From the NCBI RefSeq assembly GCF_037071985.1, contig NZ_JAXHDF010000011.1:62001-126000 (forward strand): a stretch of DNA of 64,000 bases, read 5' to 3'. The translations under genes were made by a program, and so were the position numbers. The stretch's first letter is position 1. Each line of letters begins with the position of its first letter. The notes beneath the pieces were generated by a model that saw nothing but the letters and a program-made list of their open reading frames with translations, was not told the DNA's origin and did no database searches. This stretch comes from Pseudogracilibacillus sp037071985. Its GTDB lineage: Bacteria > Bacillota > Bacilli > Bacillales > Amphibacillaceae. Below, piece after piece: positions 35,259-43,511 of this stretch.

Positions 35259-35367
35259 TTCGTACAACATATTATGCTTAATATGTGAGGACTTAATATG
35301 ATTTTATGCAAAACGTTTAAGAATACCCCTTCAACTAATATTTAGAGACGGGAAAAAATTGCTACCT

Positions 35368-36495
35368 CTACTCTAGAGCCTGTAATAAATCTTCTTTTAA
35401 ATCTTCCACATTTTCAATGCCAATGGAGACACGTAATAGATTAACTGGAGCCATCGTCGTGCTTCCTTCCACGGAAGAACGGTGTTCAATCAGGCTATGT
35501 GTTCCTCCTAAACTCGTAGCCCGGATAAATAATCGTAATTTTGCTGCAACAGCTATTGCTTCAATCTCGCCACCTTTTACCTGAAAGGACAGCATCCCAC
35601 CAAACGATCTCATCTGCCGTGCTGCAATAGAATGTCCCGGATGGTCGGAAAGCCCAGCATAATGAACGGCTTCAACATTCGGGTGATCATCTAAAAATTT
35701 TGCAATTGCTGCTGCATTTGAACAATGGACCATCATACGAGGGGCAAGAGATTGCACGCCTCTAAGTGCCAGCCAACAGTCGAAAGGAGAAGGCACAGCC
35801 CCTTTTGCCTGCTGCCATGCGCGCAGATTGGTCAACATAGCACTTTCCGATCTTGCGATAACAGCACCGATCATTAAATCGCTATGACCCCCTATATACT
35901 TTGTCACCGAATGGATCGAAAAATCAACTCCAAGTTTTAAGGGTAGCTGCAGAACTGGGGTTGCCCATGTATTATCAACAGCAGTATAGGCACCAGCCTC
36001 TTTTGCTAATTTAGTAATAGCTTCAATATCAGTAATTTTTAGTAGTGGATTAGATGGTGTCTCTATCCAAACGAGACCAGTTGGTGCACTATTTATTGCA
36101 TTCTCAACTTCATGAAGATCTGTCATGTCGACAATGAAAAAATCAAATTTTGATCCAATATCAGTCTCCGAAAGAAGGGAACGAATACCAAAGTACATAT
36201 CGTTTGGCATGATAATCCGACGGGGTTTATCTGTAGGAAGTGACTCGATTACTGACGTGATTGCCGCCATTCCTGATGAGAATGTAACACAGTCATATCC
36301 GTCCTCAAGCGATGTAAGGCACTCCTCCAGAGCAAGTCGATTAGGGTTAGCTTCTCGACCATAGATAAATTCATTTGGATATGAACCATCCCCAGCTCGT
36401 TCGAATGTCGTGGATAGATAGATTGGTGTAGTTACAGCACCAGTTGATCCATCAACTCGGCGACCCGAGTGAACAGCTTTCGTTTCAAAACGCAT
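35368..36495 (-). CDS. Cystathionine gamma-synthase/lyase-type PLP enzyme
   Basis: Cys/Met metabolism PLP-dependent enzyme of 375 residues. It shows AVHSGRRVDGSTGAVTTPIY at the N-terminus, YGREANPNR, SSGMAAI, IETPSNPLLKI, and the PLP lysine in SIHSVTKYIGGHSD (near residue 197). The C-terminal SLGGTHSLIEHRSS and LLRVSIGIENVEDL are typical. Members make or split cystathionine, homocysteine or methionine; which reaction applies cannot be told. It lies 79 bases from a paiB-like gene on the same strand. Confidence 0.88.
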   Translation of the reverse strand: MRFETKAVHSGRRVDGSTGAVTTPIYLSTTFERAGDGSYPNEFIYGREANPNRLALEECLTSLEDGYDCVTFSSGMAAITSVIESLPTDKPRRIIMPNDMYFGIRSLLSETDIGSKFDFFIVDMTDLHEVENAINSAPTGLVWIETPSNPLLKITDIEAITKLAKEAGAYTAVDNTWATPVLQLPLKLGVDFSIHSVTKYIGGHSDLMIGAVIARSESAMLTNLRAWQQAKGAVPSPFDCWLALRGVQSLAPRMMVHCSNAAAIAKFLDDHPNVEAVHYAGLSDHPGHSIAARQMRSFGGMLSFQVKGGEIEAIAVAAKLRLFIRATSLGGTHSLIEHRSSVEGSTTMAPVNLLRVSIGIENVEDLKEDLLQALE

Positions 36496-36573
36496 ACAAA
36501 TTCCTCGCTTTCAAAAATTAGTGTTATGATGTGAGATTTTAAATAACTGTAAATGGTTATCTAAGAAAATACT

Positions 36574-37197
36574 TTACTTTTTTAAGGTTTTCTTTTTTAA
36601 AACTGTTTTCATTTGAGCTGCAATTTCCTGCTCATTTTCTCTTGTAGATTTTTCCAGTTGTGAAATAACAAGCTTTAATCGCTCGGCAGAATGATGTTGA
36701 CTCAATTTTGCTGTTCCTTCTATTTTTTCTATGTTGATTTTGAACCCAACAATGCCTTTTGCTTGCCCCTCTAAAAAACGTCCATCCAAGTCATCCAATT
36801 GATAGGAACTATTTGGCTCCTCATATTTCAATACAATCTGATGAAGGGAATCCATCATTTCCTTCCCGTCGATGATTTCAACCTTTCCATATACATGAAC
36901 AGCTACATAATTCCAGGTTGGGACGGCTTTATTTGTTTCATACCAGGAAGAGGAGATGTAACAGTGCGGTCCCTGAAAAACAGCAAGTACCTCCTGTTCC
37001 GCTAAATCTTCCCATTGTTTATTCGGTTTAGCAAAGTGGCTGTACAAATATTTTTTTTCGTTATCTAGAATCAATGGTAGGTGGGTCGCATATGGATGAC
37101 CTTTGTGTTGAGAAAATAATGTAGCGAAGCTGTTTTTTTCTATTATTTCATAAATTACTTTTTCATCTTTAATTTCAAATTGTTTTGGAATATACAT
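36574..37197 (-). CDS. FMN-binding PaiB-type regulator
   Basis: Protein of 207 residues of the FMN-binding split-barrel, negative transcriptional regulator family (PaiB). It starts MYIPKQFEI, has the typical SFATLFSQHKGHPYATHLPL, and the signatures ISSSWYETNKAVPTWNYVAV and the internal AKGIVGFKINIEKIEGTAKLSQ (blocks). ATG 37197 follows GAGGGGTG by 6 bases. A MocR-type regulator is divergent, 128 bases away. In Bacillus PaiB is linked to degradative-enzyme and sporulation control; its role here is open. Confidence 0.88.
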   Translation of the reverse strand: MYIPKQFEIKDEKVIYEIIEKNSFATLFSQHKGHPYATHLPLILDNEKKYLYSHFAKPNKQWEDLAEQEVLAVFQGPHCYISSSWYETNKAVPTWNYVAVHVYGKVEIIDGKEMMDSLHQIVLKYEEPNSSYQLDDLDGRFLEGQAKGIVGFKINIEKIEGTAKLSQHHSAERLKLVISQLEKSTRENEQEIAAQMKTVLKKKTLKK

Positions 37198-37325
37198 GAA
37201 CATCACCCCTCATCTAATTTCATATCTGAAAATATGTTATCGTCCTTATAAAATATAGTATGATATAAATTGACATTTAAAAAGATACAGTTTGAAATAA
37301 ATTAGTATGTCAGGAGAGATTAAGT

Positions 37326-38705
37326 ATGAAAAATTATCTTTTTGTCTTAAAGGAAGGCTCTCCCAAATATAAACAAATCTACGAGCAGTTTAAATCATTG
37401 ATTGAACAAGGCAATGTGAAAGCGGATGAACAATTACCCTCGATTCGGCAACTTGCTGAATCCTTACAAGTAAGTCGTAATACAACCTTAACGGCATATA
37501 ATCAACTTGTGGCAGAGGGATATATTCGCGGGGAAGGACGAAAAGGCTTCTTCGTAAATCCATTAGAGCCTTCATTATACGAGGAGCCACCAATCTTACC
37601 TAACAAAAAGAAGCTAGAAAAGAAGTCATCTATTCGTGTCAATTTTCGGACAGATGTTGTAGATCAGTCTCATTTTCCCCTAAAACGATGGAGACGAATA
37701 GCGAATCAGATCTTGACCTTACCGGAGAGCTATCGATATGGGGAGCCCTTTGGAGAAATAAGTTTACGTGAACAAATTGCCACATACTTACTTCAATCAC
37801 GTGGAGTAAGAACAGATGAAAATGCCATTATAATCGGAAGCAGTACACAACAAATACTTATCAATCTAGGACATATACTTCAGGAAGATTATTCAAGTAT
37901 TATCGTAGAAGATCCAGGTTTCGATGGTGCCAGAGAAGCATTTCAATTCCATTATTTTGCGCTTGAATATTTGCCGGTAAACGAAACAGGTGTAGATCTT
38001 TCACAACTTAATCAAATGAATTCAGGCTTAATTTATGTAACACCGTCTCATCACAGTCCATATGGGGTAAGTATGACTATTCAACAACGACAAACACTTA
38101 TTAAATGGGCAAACAAGATACAGGGATACATTATTGAGGACGACTATGATAGTGAGTTTCGATATACAGAGCAGCCCTTTCCAGCACTTGCTTCTATTGA
38201 TGCAACAAGAGTCATTTATTTAGGAAATTTCTCAAAGTCTTTTCTTCCGGGACTGCGTATAAGCTATATGGTGTTACCTGACCCCCTTTTAACCCGATAT
38301 AAAAAACAATTCCGGAATTTCGAAAGTTCCACTTCAATTTTTAGCCAACTGACTATGGCCAAATTTATGGAGAATGGGGAATGGAGTCGGCATATTAAGC
38401 GGATGCGTCTCGTTTATAAACGAAAAATGACATTCCTTGTTTCATTATTAAAAAAGCATTTTGGCCAAAAGATATCAATTATTGGCGAACAATCCGGTTT
38501 GTACGTGCTAATTAAGTTATATCTTAGGGTTTCAGAAGAATGGCTAATCGAGCGAGCTTTTTCTAATGGTGTTAGCGTGCGGCCAACTTCAATCTACTTT
38601 ATAAAAAATCATTCGGAACATCCGATAATAAAAATAGGATTCAGCGGTCTTTCTTTTGATGAACTCGAAGATGGTGTAAATCTTTTAAAACAAGCATGGT
38701 TATAA
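37326..38705 (+). CDS. MocR-type regulator (GntR winged helix fused to aminotransferase domain)
   Basis: Regulator of 459 residues: N-terminal GntR winged helix (KYKQIYEQFKSLIEQG, LPSIRQLAESLQVSRNTTL) and a fold-type I aminotransferase-like domain from about residue 100 on, with YVTPSHHSPYG, EDDYDSEFRY and the PLP lysine in YLGNFSKSFLPGLR. The family senses PLP or an amino-acid adduct. AGGAGAG lies 10 bases before ATG. It is divergent from the paiB/CGS-type genes, its likely targets. Confidence 0.9.
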   Translation: MKNYLFVLKEGSPKYKQIYEQFKSLIEQGNVKADEQLPSIRQLAESLQVSRNTTLTAYNQLVAEGYIRGEGRKGFFVNPLEPSLYEEPPILPNKKKLEKKSSIRVNFRTDVVDQSHFPLKRWRRIANQILTLPESYRYGEPFGEISLREQIATYLLQSRGVRTDENAIIIGSSTQQILINLGHILQEDYSSIIVEDPGFDGAREAFQFHYFALEYLPVNETGVDLSQLNQMNSGLIYVTPSHHSPYGVSMTIQQRQTLIKWANKIQGYIIEDDYDSEFRYTEQPFPALASIDATRVIYLGNFSKSFLPGLRISYMVLPDPLLTRYKKQFRNFESSTSIFSQLTMAKFMENGEWSRHIKRMRLVYKRKMTFLVSLLKKHFGQKISIIGEQSGLYVLIKLYLRVSEEWLIERAFSNGVSVRPTSIYFIKNHSEHPIIKIGFSGLSFDELEDGVNLLKQAWL

Positions 38706-38877
38706 ACATACCTATTTCGAAGAAAGTAGAGAATATGGTGTAAATCGTGTACTGAATATTACTTTGGAATTGGACTTATTCCATCCTATAGGTATTACTT
38801 TCACAAAATCTATAGCATTGGTTTAATAAGCTATGAATTAAAGTAAAAGTAATATGTTAAATATTTCTAATATAAAA

Positions 38878-38916
38878 AGAAGAAGGTCAAGAGTTTTACA
38901 CTCCTGACCTCGCTTC
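38878..38916 (-). terminator. Hairpin downstream of ytaF, probable terminator
   Basis: AGGTCA-AGAGT (from 38884) pairs with ACTCC-TGACCT (to 38913). On the minus strand the stem is followed by TCTTCTTTTTATA, a T-rich tail. It may end ytaF transcription, read through the intron scar that lies between. Confidence 0.6.
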
Positions 38917-38947
38917 TGAAATTAATTTCATTTGTAGCACTATAATA

Positions 38948-39013
38948 AGTCGTAAGCCTTGATAAGGCACGTACGGTTTTTATGAGGGGAAGCCTTGAAA
39001 AAGGTTACCCTAC
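38948..39013 (+). mobile_element. Group II intron remnant, domain V and VI only
   Basis: The segment GTCGTAAGCCTTGATAAGGC followed by ACGTACGGTT has the shape of group II intron domain V: outer stem AGTCGTA/TACGGTT (with G-U pairs), the two-base-type bulge ACG, and an inner hairpin GCCTT-GAT-AAGGC. Next comes a second hairpin-like run, GAGGGGAAGCCTTGAAAAAGG to TTACCCTAC in two parts, as expected for domain VI, with the intron end near CCCTAC. No reverse transcriptase or 5' intron end is present. The catalytic AGC reads AGT, so it is a dead scar, 7 bases from the ytaF stop. Confidence 0.6.
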
Positions 39014-39019
39014 TTTATT

Positions 39020-39661
39020 TCAAAAAATATTAAATGCACCAATGCAGATTAATAGAATTGGTGGGAAGTAGGTAAGTTTAGCCATTGCTTTGTTTTGAGA
39101 TAATAAAAATCCTATTTTTATTCCCGAATAAACAAATACTCCACTCATGGTAGCAATTAAAATGGTTGTAAAAATAGGAGAGTAGCCTAACATAGCCGCT
39201 CCTAATCCTGCTCCAAATGCATCCATCGCCAGTGCGGTTCCTAAAACAAGTGCTTCTCCAACGGAAATAGTCCCGGAACGATCTTTATCTGCCTGGTGTG
39301 GGTCTGACATAACTGATTTAAAATGATTCATTCTTGAAAGGGAACTTTTTTCTTCTCTACCTTCAATATTCACCCTCTTTTTTTCACGTTTATGTGAACG
39401 AATAATGGAGCACAAAACGAATACTCCAAGTGCAATTAAAATAGAACTTCCTAAAATACTAGTGATTTCAGGTGAAATAAACATCCGTAAAATATGACCA
39501 ATGAGCATGGAAGTGATGACGATGATTCCTGAACAGAACATAATAACTAATAATGCTGCAAGAGATATTTTGATTTTACGCATGCCATACGTTATTCCTA
39601 CTCCAAACCCATCAATACTTACTGCAATGACGATGGAGATTAGATTCATATAATAAATCAT
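39020..39661 (-). CDS. ytaF: YtaF-type sporulation membrane protein (MntP-like)
   Basis: Membrane protein of 213 residues with two similar three-helix halves: VIAVSIDGFGVGITYGMRKI near residue 10 and GTALAMDAFGAGLGAAMLG near 145, each with the Asp-x-F/GlyAla-x-G motif of the MntP/LysE-like fold, joined by a basic linker. The 5' part is preceded by a weak AAGGGA site. YtaF is named a sporulation protein; a cation-export role has been suggested for the fold. Its own terminator lies beyond a group II intron scar. Confidence 0.85.
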   Translation of the reverse strand: MIYYMNLISIVIAVSIDGFGVGITYGMRKIKISLAALLVIMFCSGIIVITSMLIGHILRMFISPEITSILGSSILIALGVFVLCSIIRSHKREKKRVNIEGREEKSSLSRMNHFKSVMSDPHQADKDRSGTISVGEALVLGTALAMDAFGAGLGAAMLGYSPIFTTILIATMSGVFVYSGIKIGFLLSQNKAMAKLTYFPPILLICIGAFNIF

Positions 39662-39795
39662 TTTTGACCCATTCCCTTGAACGACATAATTGATGATGTA
39701 GGGTTATGTTATGTGAAAATGGACCAAAATGTGTCGTATTCAATCTGTACAGATGGGTGGCATTTTAGGTGTTTATCAAGGTTTCGCACTAGCTT

Positions 39796-40218
39796 CTAAT
39801 GATAAAAAGGCACTGAACTTATCACGCTGTTAATCATTTGTTCACCAGCTATTTCCCATCTGCTTCTATCTTCTATTTGAGCATCTCGATCAATAGGCTC
39901 TTGAAATTGTGCAAATCCAGTTGCGGCGAGCAAAGAATCAGAATTTCGATCTAGTCCAATATGAACAATATGTTTAATTACGTAGGGCTGTTCAAATTCA
40001 AGTAAGGCATCACGGTCATCCAACATACCTTTCACAACGGAAAATGGTAATCGAATATAAATGGTTTCTCCGTTTTCTCGCCAAAGCACAGAGTCAAAAT
40101 AACCGGCATGATATTCCCATGCACTACCTAACGTAAATCCAAGCTTCCTAGAATTATTCTCCATATGACCGAAGTAAGTTCTTTTTCCTTCAATGGCAGA
40201 GTTTTCAAGTTTAATCAT
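39796..40218 (-). CDS. YugN-like family protein
   Basis: Protein of 140 residues. It matches the YugN layout: KLGFTLGSAWEYHAGYFDS near residue 25, the hydrophobic IRLPFSVVKGMLDDRDALLE, then QPYVIKHIVHIGLD. The function of the family is not known. AGGAGAAATGGTGA precedes ATG. Single gene between ytaF and the chemoreceptor, read the opposite way to the latter. Confidence 0.82.
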   Translation of the reverse strand: MIKLENSAIEGKRTYFGHMENNSRKLGFTLGSAWEYHAGYFDSVLWRENGETIYIRLPFSVVKGMLDDRDALLEFEQPYVIKHIVHIGLDRNSDSLLAATGFAQFQEPIDRDAQIEDRSRWEIAGEQMINSVISSVPFYH

Positions 40219-40494
40219 TCACCATTTCTCCTTGCTAAGTAATTTATTTCCTATTATGAGAGATAAATGTATCTGATATACATCTTAGTTCACTTTTTGC
40301 TCTCCATTAACTTATTAAATAAGTCTAAATAACTACTAAATTCGACATTTCACTACATTATTAGTAAGAAAATACTAATAATACTAAAGATTAGGTGGGA
40401 GATATGGTATAGTGGATAAAAATGGTTCATTGATTGAACTCATTCTAAAGATAAATGATAAAATCAAAATTTGATGCAGCTTAGGGGGATGGAC

Positions 40495-42117
40495 ATGAGC
40501 AAATTAATTAATAAATCAGCGGCACGAAAAGCATTAGCGAAAGTAGAAAAGGTAGCTAAGCAGATCAAGCCACTCATTCAAAAAGAGAATGATTTTGAGT
40601 CTAATTATGATACACTGCATGAAATTTTACGCAAGGAATTAAAGCGAGATGAGTACTTTGTTATCGTAGATACAGAAGGAAAAAGTTTTATCCATACTAA
40701 CCGTTTGCTGGAAGGGACAGCCTTTACTGATGAAGTTGGTTTAAAAGCGGCAAACACAAAAGAACCTTTATTACAGGTATACGAAAGACTGACCGGTGAG
40801 TTGCTTGTTGATGGTTCTTGTCCATTAATTGAAATAGATGGGAAAGCATTTAATTTACGGATAGGCAGAATCATTCATCAACAGTTTATCGTACCATTTT
40901 TAAGTGCGATTTCTTTAATCCCGGCATTAGCTATTTTTCTGTCAACTTTTTTATTATCCATACCTTTAGAAATTGGTGCAATTTTAGCAGGGGTATCGCT
41001 GATCATTACCGGCATTTTTGCATACATTTTATATAAGTATATTATGAATGGAATTAATTCATGGCATCAAGTAACGAGAAGGATTTCTGCAGGAGATCTT
41101 ACTGCCGAAGTAACAAATCGCTCTCGAACTGAATTTCATCAAATAGGATTTGAAATTAATAAAATGGCAATTGGAATGAAAAAAATGATTGAGGAGTTAA
41201 GCAACTCTTCCGAAATTATTCATAAAGTAAGTATTGATCAGGCAGAAGAATCTGCAAATCTTTCCACGACTTTTACACAATTAGGTGAAACGATGCAATC
41301 ATTTCAGGCAGGTGCTGAAGAGCAGTTAGCTTCTTTACAATCAGCAAGTGCGATGGTTCATACGATGATTCGGGGAGTCAATGAGATGGAAGATCGGATT
41401 AAAGGGACATTAGAAATTTCCGAAGAAGCATCTGCAGTAGCCGAAGATGGTAATAATGCAATCGTTCATTCGGGCGAAAAAATGCAGCAATTGGAAAATG
41501 CCATTAATCATTCAGCTCAGAAGATCAGCGAAGTAGCCGAAGATGTGAATCAAGTCATCCAAAAAGTTTCTGCTATTACGCAAATTGCCGAACAGACAAA
41601 TTTGTTGGCTCTCAATGCCTCGATTGAAGCGGCTCGAGCAGGAGAAGCAGGAAGTGGATTTTCCGTCGTCGCAAATGAAGTTCGAAAACTTGCTGAAGAT
41701 ACGAATGAATTTGCTGGAGACATCTTCACGCAATTAGAAAAAACCCGAGAAGAAATGCGCGAAGCAGTAGAGCAAGTAGAATCTAATTCTGAGGCCATAC
41801 GGGAGGGCGTTGAGATTGTCAAAATTGCCGGAGCATCGATTGAAAAGTTAAATAATGCATCACTCCAATCGAAAACGGCGGTGCTGGATAACCGCGAGTT
41901 CGCAGATACGCTCATAAAAGATGGGGAAGAATTAGAAATGATCATCGAAGAGGTTAACCGAATAGCTGAAAGTTTTACCGATCAAATCGTCGAAACGGTT
42001 ACAAACATGGAAGGACAAATTGAAGGAGTCCAACTGCTAGCTGCAGATGCAGAGACATTAACAGATCAAGCGAATGTTTTAAATAGAACTGTCCATCGAT
42101 TTAAAGTAACAAAGTGA
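40495..42117 (+). CDS. Methyl-accepting chemotaxis protein with N-terminal cytoplasmic sensor
   Basis: Chemoreceptor of 540 residues. Unusually, the first 130 residues are soluble and hydrophilic and come before any membrane segment, so the sensing part is probably inside the cell. Two hydrophobic helices (about 138-160 and 163-185) follow, then HAMP (188-240) and a long signalling coil with the hairpin tip AEQTNLLALNASIEAARAG. ATG 40495 has GGGGG 6-7 bases before it. I saw no sigma-D promoter. The ligand is unknown; the N-terminal part could be a PAS-like fold (EYFVIVDTEGKSFIHTNR). Confidence 0.9.
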   Translation: MSKLINKSAARKALAKVEKVAKQIKPLIQKENDFESNYDTLHEILRKELKRDEYFVIVDTEGKSFIHTNRLLEGTAFTDEVGLKAANTKEPLLQVYERLTGELLVDGSCPLIEIDGKAFNLRIGRIIHQQFIVPFLSAISLIPALAIFLSTFLLSIPLEIGAILAGVSLIITGIFAYILYKYIMNGINSWHQVTRRISAGDLTAEVTNRSRTEFHQIGFEINKMAIGMKKMIEELSNSSEIIHKVSIDQAEESANLSTTFTQLGETMQSFQAGAEEQLASLQSASAMVHTMIRGVNEMEDRIKGTLEISEEASAVAEDGNNAIVHSGEKMQQLENAINHSAQKISEVAEDVNQVIQKVSAITQIAEQTNLLALNASIEAARAGEAGSGFSVVANEVRKLAEDTNEFAGDIFTQLEKTREEMREAVEQVESNSEAIREGVEIVKIAGASIEKLNNASLQSKTAVLDNREFADTLIKDGEELEMIIEEVNRIAESFTDQIVETVTNMEGQIEGVQLLAADAETLTDQANVLNRTVHRFKVTK

Positions 42118-42247
42118 ACTGATTCATAGCTGTTTATGAAAGATGAAAAGTTTTCAAACATCTTTCAAAATAGTTTACGAACATAGTCTTTGTCGTGTAT
42201 GATGTAGTAGTAGAAGGTTTAAAGTGATACGAGGGAGGTTATTATAG

Positions 42248-42487
42248 GTGGCTTTCGTAATTTTAGAGCCGTGTGCTGCTGAAAAATCTGGTGAATGTGT
42301 GAGCGTTTGTCCTGTAGATTGTATTGAAGAAGGACCAGATCAATTTTATATAGATCCTGATATTTGTATCGACTGTGGTGCGTGTGTTGCAGTATGTCCA
42401 GTTGATGCCATTGTTGAAGAGTATGACCTGCGCCCAGAAGATGAAGTATATTTAGAAAAAGCAGAAAAATTTTACGCGAATCGTTAA
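42248..42487 (+). CDS. Ferredoxin, 3Fe-4S/4Fe-4S (7Fe) type
   Basis: Electron carrier of 79 residues. Cysteines lie at 9, 17, 21 and 25 (C-x7-C-x3-CPVDC) and at 40, 43, 46 and 50 (C-x2-C-x2-C-x3-CP). The wide C-x7-C spacing is that of the [3Fe-4S][4Fe-4S] ferredoxins of thermophilic and other bacilli. The start is GTG with GAGGGAGG 9 bases before. A terminator follows. Single gene. Confidence 0.95.
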   Translation: MAFVILEPCAAEKSGECVSVCPVDCIEEGPDQFYIDPDICIDCGACVAVCPVDAIVEEYDLRPEDEVYLEKAEKFYANR

Positions 42488-42501
42488 AATATAAATACGT
42501 A

Positions 42502-42548
42502 GAAATCCCTTTCCAGAAACATTGTTTTCCTAGAAGGGATTTTTTTGT
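42502..42548 (+). terminator. Ferredoxin gene terminator
   Basis: AAATCCCTT (42502-42510) pairs with AAGGGATTT (from 42533), followed by a run of T. The loop of about 22 bases has a second short pairing (CCAG/CTAG). Confidence 0.87.
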
Positions 42549-42752
42549 TTGTAAATATAATAATAATAGAAAATGTATGGCAAATAGTATTTCGTACAAA
42601 AGTAGAGTTTTGTGCGAATTTTTTAGTTGGATATTCTATTAGGATATCTTCAAATAAAATAAAAAGAAAAAATGTAAAAATTCCGTCAAATCTATTTTGT
42701 TATTATCATTGCTAATATGTTACACTCGTGGAAAGTAATGGAGGTGGGAGCG

Positions 42753-43511
42753 TTGAGTAAAACGATTTTATCTATCGAAGACTTATCTAAAACATATCAA
42801 ACTGCGGGTGGTTTAGTTTCTGCGCTAGACCATGTTTCTTTCCAACTGCAGGAGGGCGAGCTGTTAGCGGTCATGGGGACGAGTGGGTCTGGAAAAAGTA
42901 CACTTTTAAATCTCATTGGAGCAATGGATGAACCGACAACAGGTGTAATCAAAGTAAATGGAATATATGATAAAACAATGTTTAAGGAACCTAAGGCAAC
43001 CATTTACCGAAGAGAAAATATTGGCTTTATTTTTCAGTCTTTCAATTTATTAAAAGACTTATCGGTGGAAGAAAACATCGCACTGCCACTGATTTTAAAA
43101 GGAGAGAAGGATGGGGTTGTGAAAGAAAAGGTCTCCAAAATGCTCAAAATTATTGGTCTGGAAGAATGGCGTACGCACCGTCCAGTTGAATTATCCGGTG
43201 GACAACAACAACGTGTCGCAATTGGAAGAGCATTAATCACATCTCCGCCAATTATCTTAGCAGATGAACTCACTGGAAATCTGGATTTTAATACATCAAC
43301 CGATATTTTACAAACATTATTAAAAATGAAGGAAGCGTTTAACCAAAGTATTATTATCGTGACACATGATCCTTCTGTTGCAACCTATGCTGATCGAGTA
43401 TTATTTTTTCATGATGGGAAAATAGTTGATGAATATACGTGTACAGAGGAAACAGAAGATATGAATGCCATCTTACAAAAGTTTCAGCGGATTTTGGAGC
43501 GTCCGGCATGA
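42753..43511 (+). CDS. ABC transporter ATP-binding protein, MacB/LolD type
   Basis: ATPase of 252 residues. Walker A is GTSGSGKSTLLN near residue 41, the signature is LSGGQQQRVAIGRAL, Walker B is IILADELTGNLD, and the H-loop is VTHDPSVATYADR, all typical of the MacB/LolD/SalX branch (LTGNLD). The start is TTG 42753 after GGAGGTG; ATG codons further upstream have no site. The stop overlaps the permease ATG as ATGA, so they work as a pair. Confidence 0.92.
   Translation: MSKTILSIEDLSKTYQTAGGLVSALDHVSFQLQEGELLAVMGTSGSGKSTLLNLIGAMDEPTTGVIKVNGIYDKTMFKEPKATIYRRENIGFIFQSFNLLKDLSVEENIALPLILKGEKDGVVKEKVSKMLKIIGLEEWRTHRPVELSGGQQQRVAIGRALITSPPIILADELTGNLDFNTSTDILQTLLKMKEAFNQSIIIVTHDPSVATYADRVLFFHDGKIVDEYTCTEETEDMNAILQKFQRILERPA

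Noticed and set aside
38706..39020. yybP-ykoY (Mn) riboswitch for ytaF
   Set aside because: The folded segment is downstream of ytaF, on its 3' side, and fits group II intron domain V better.
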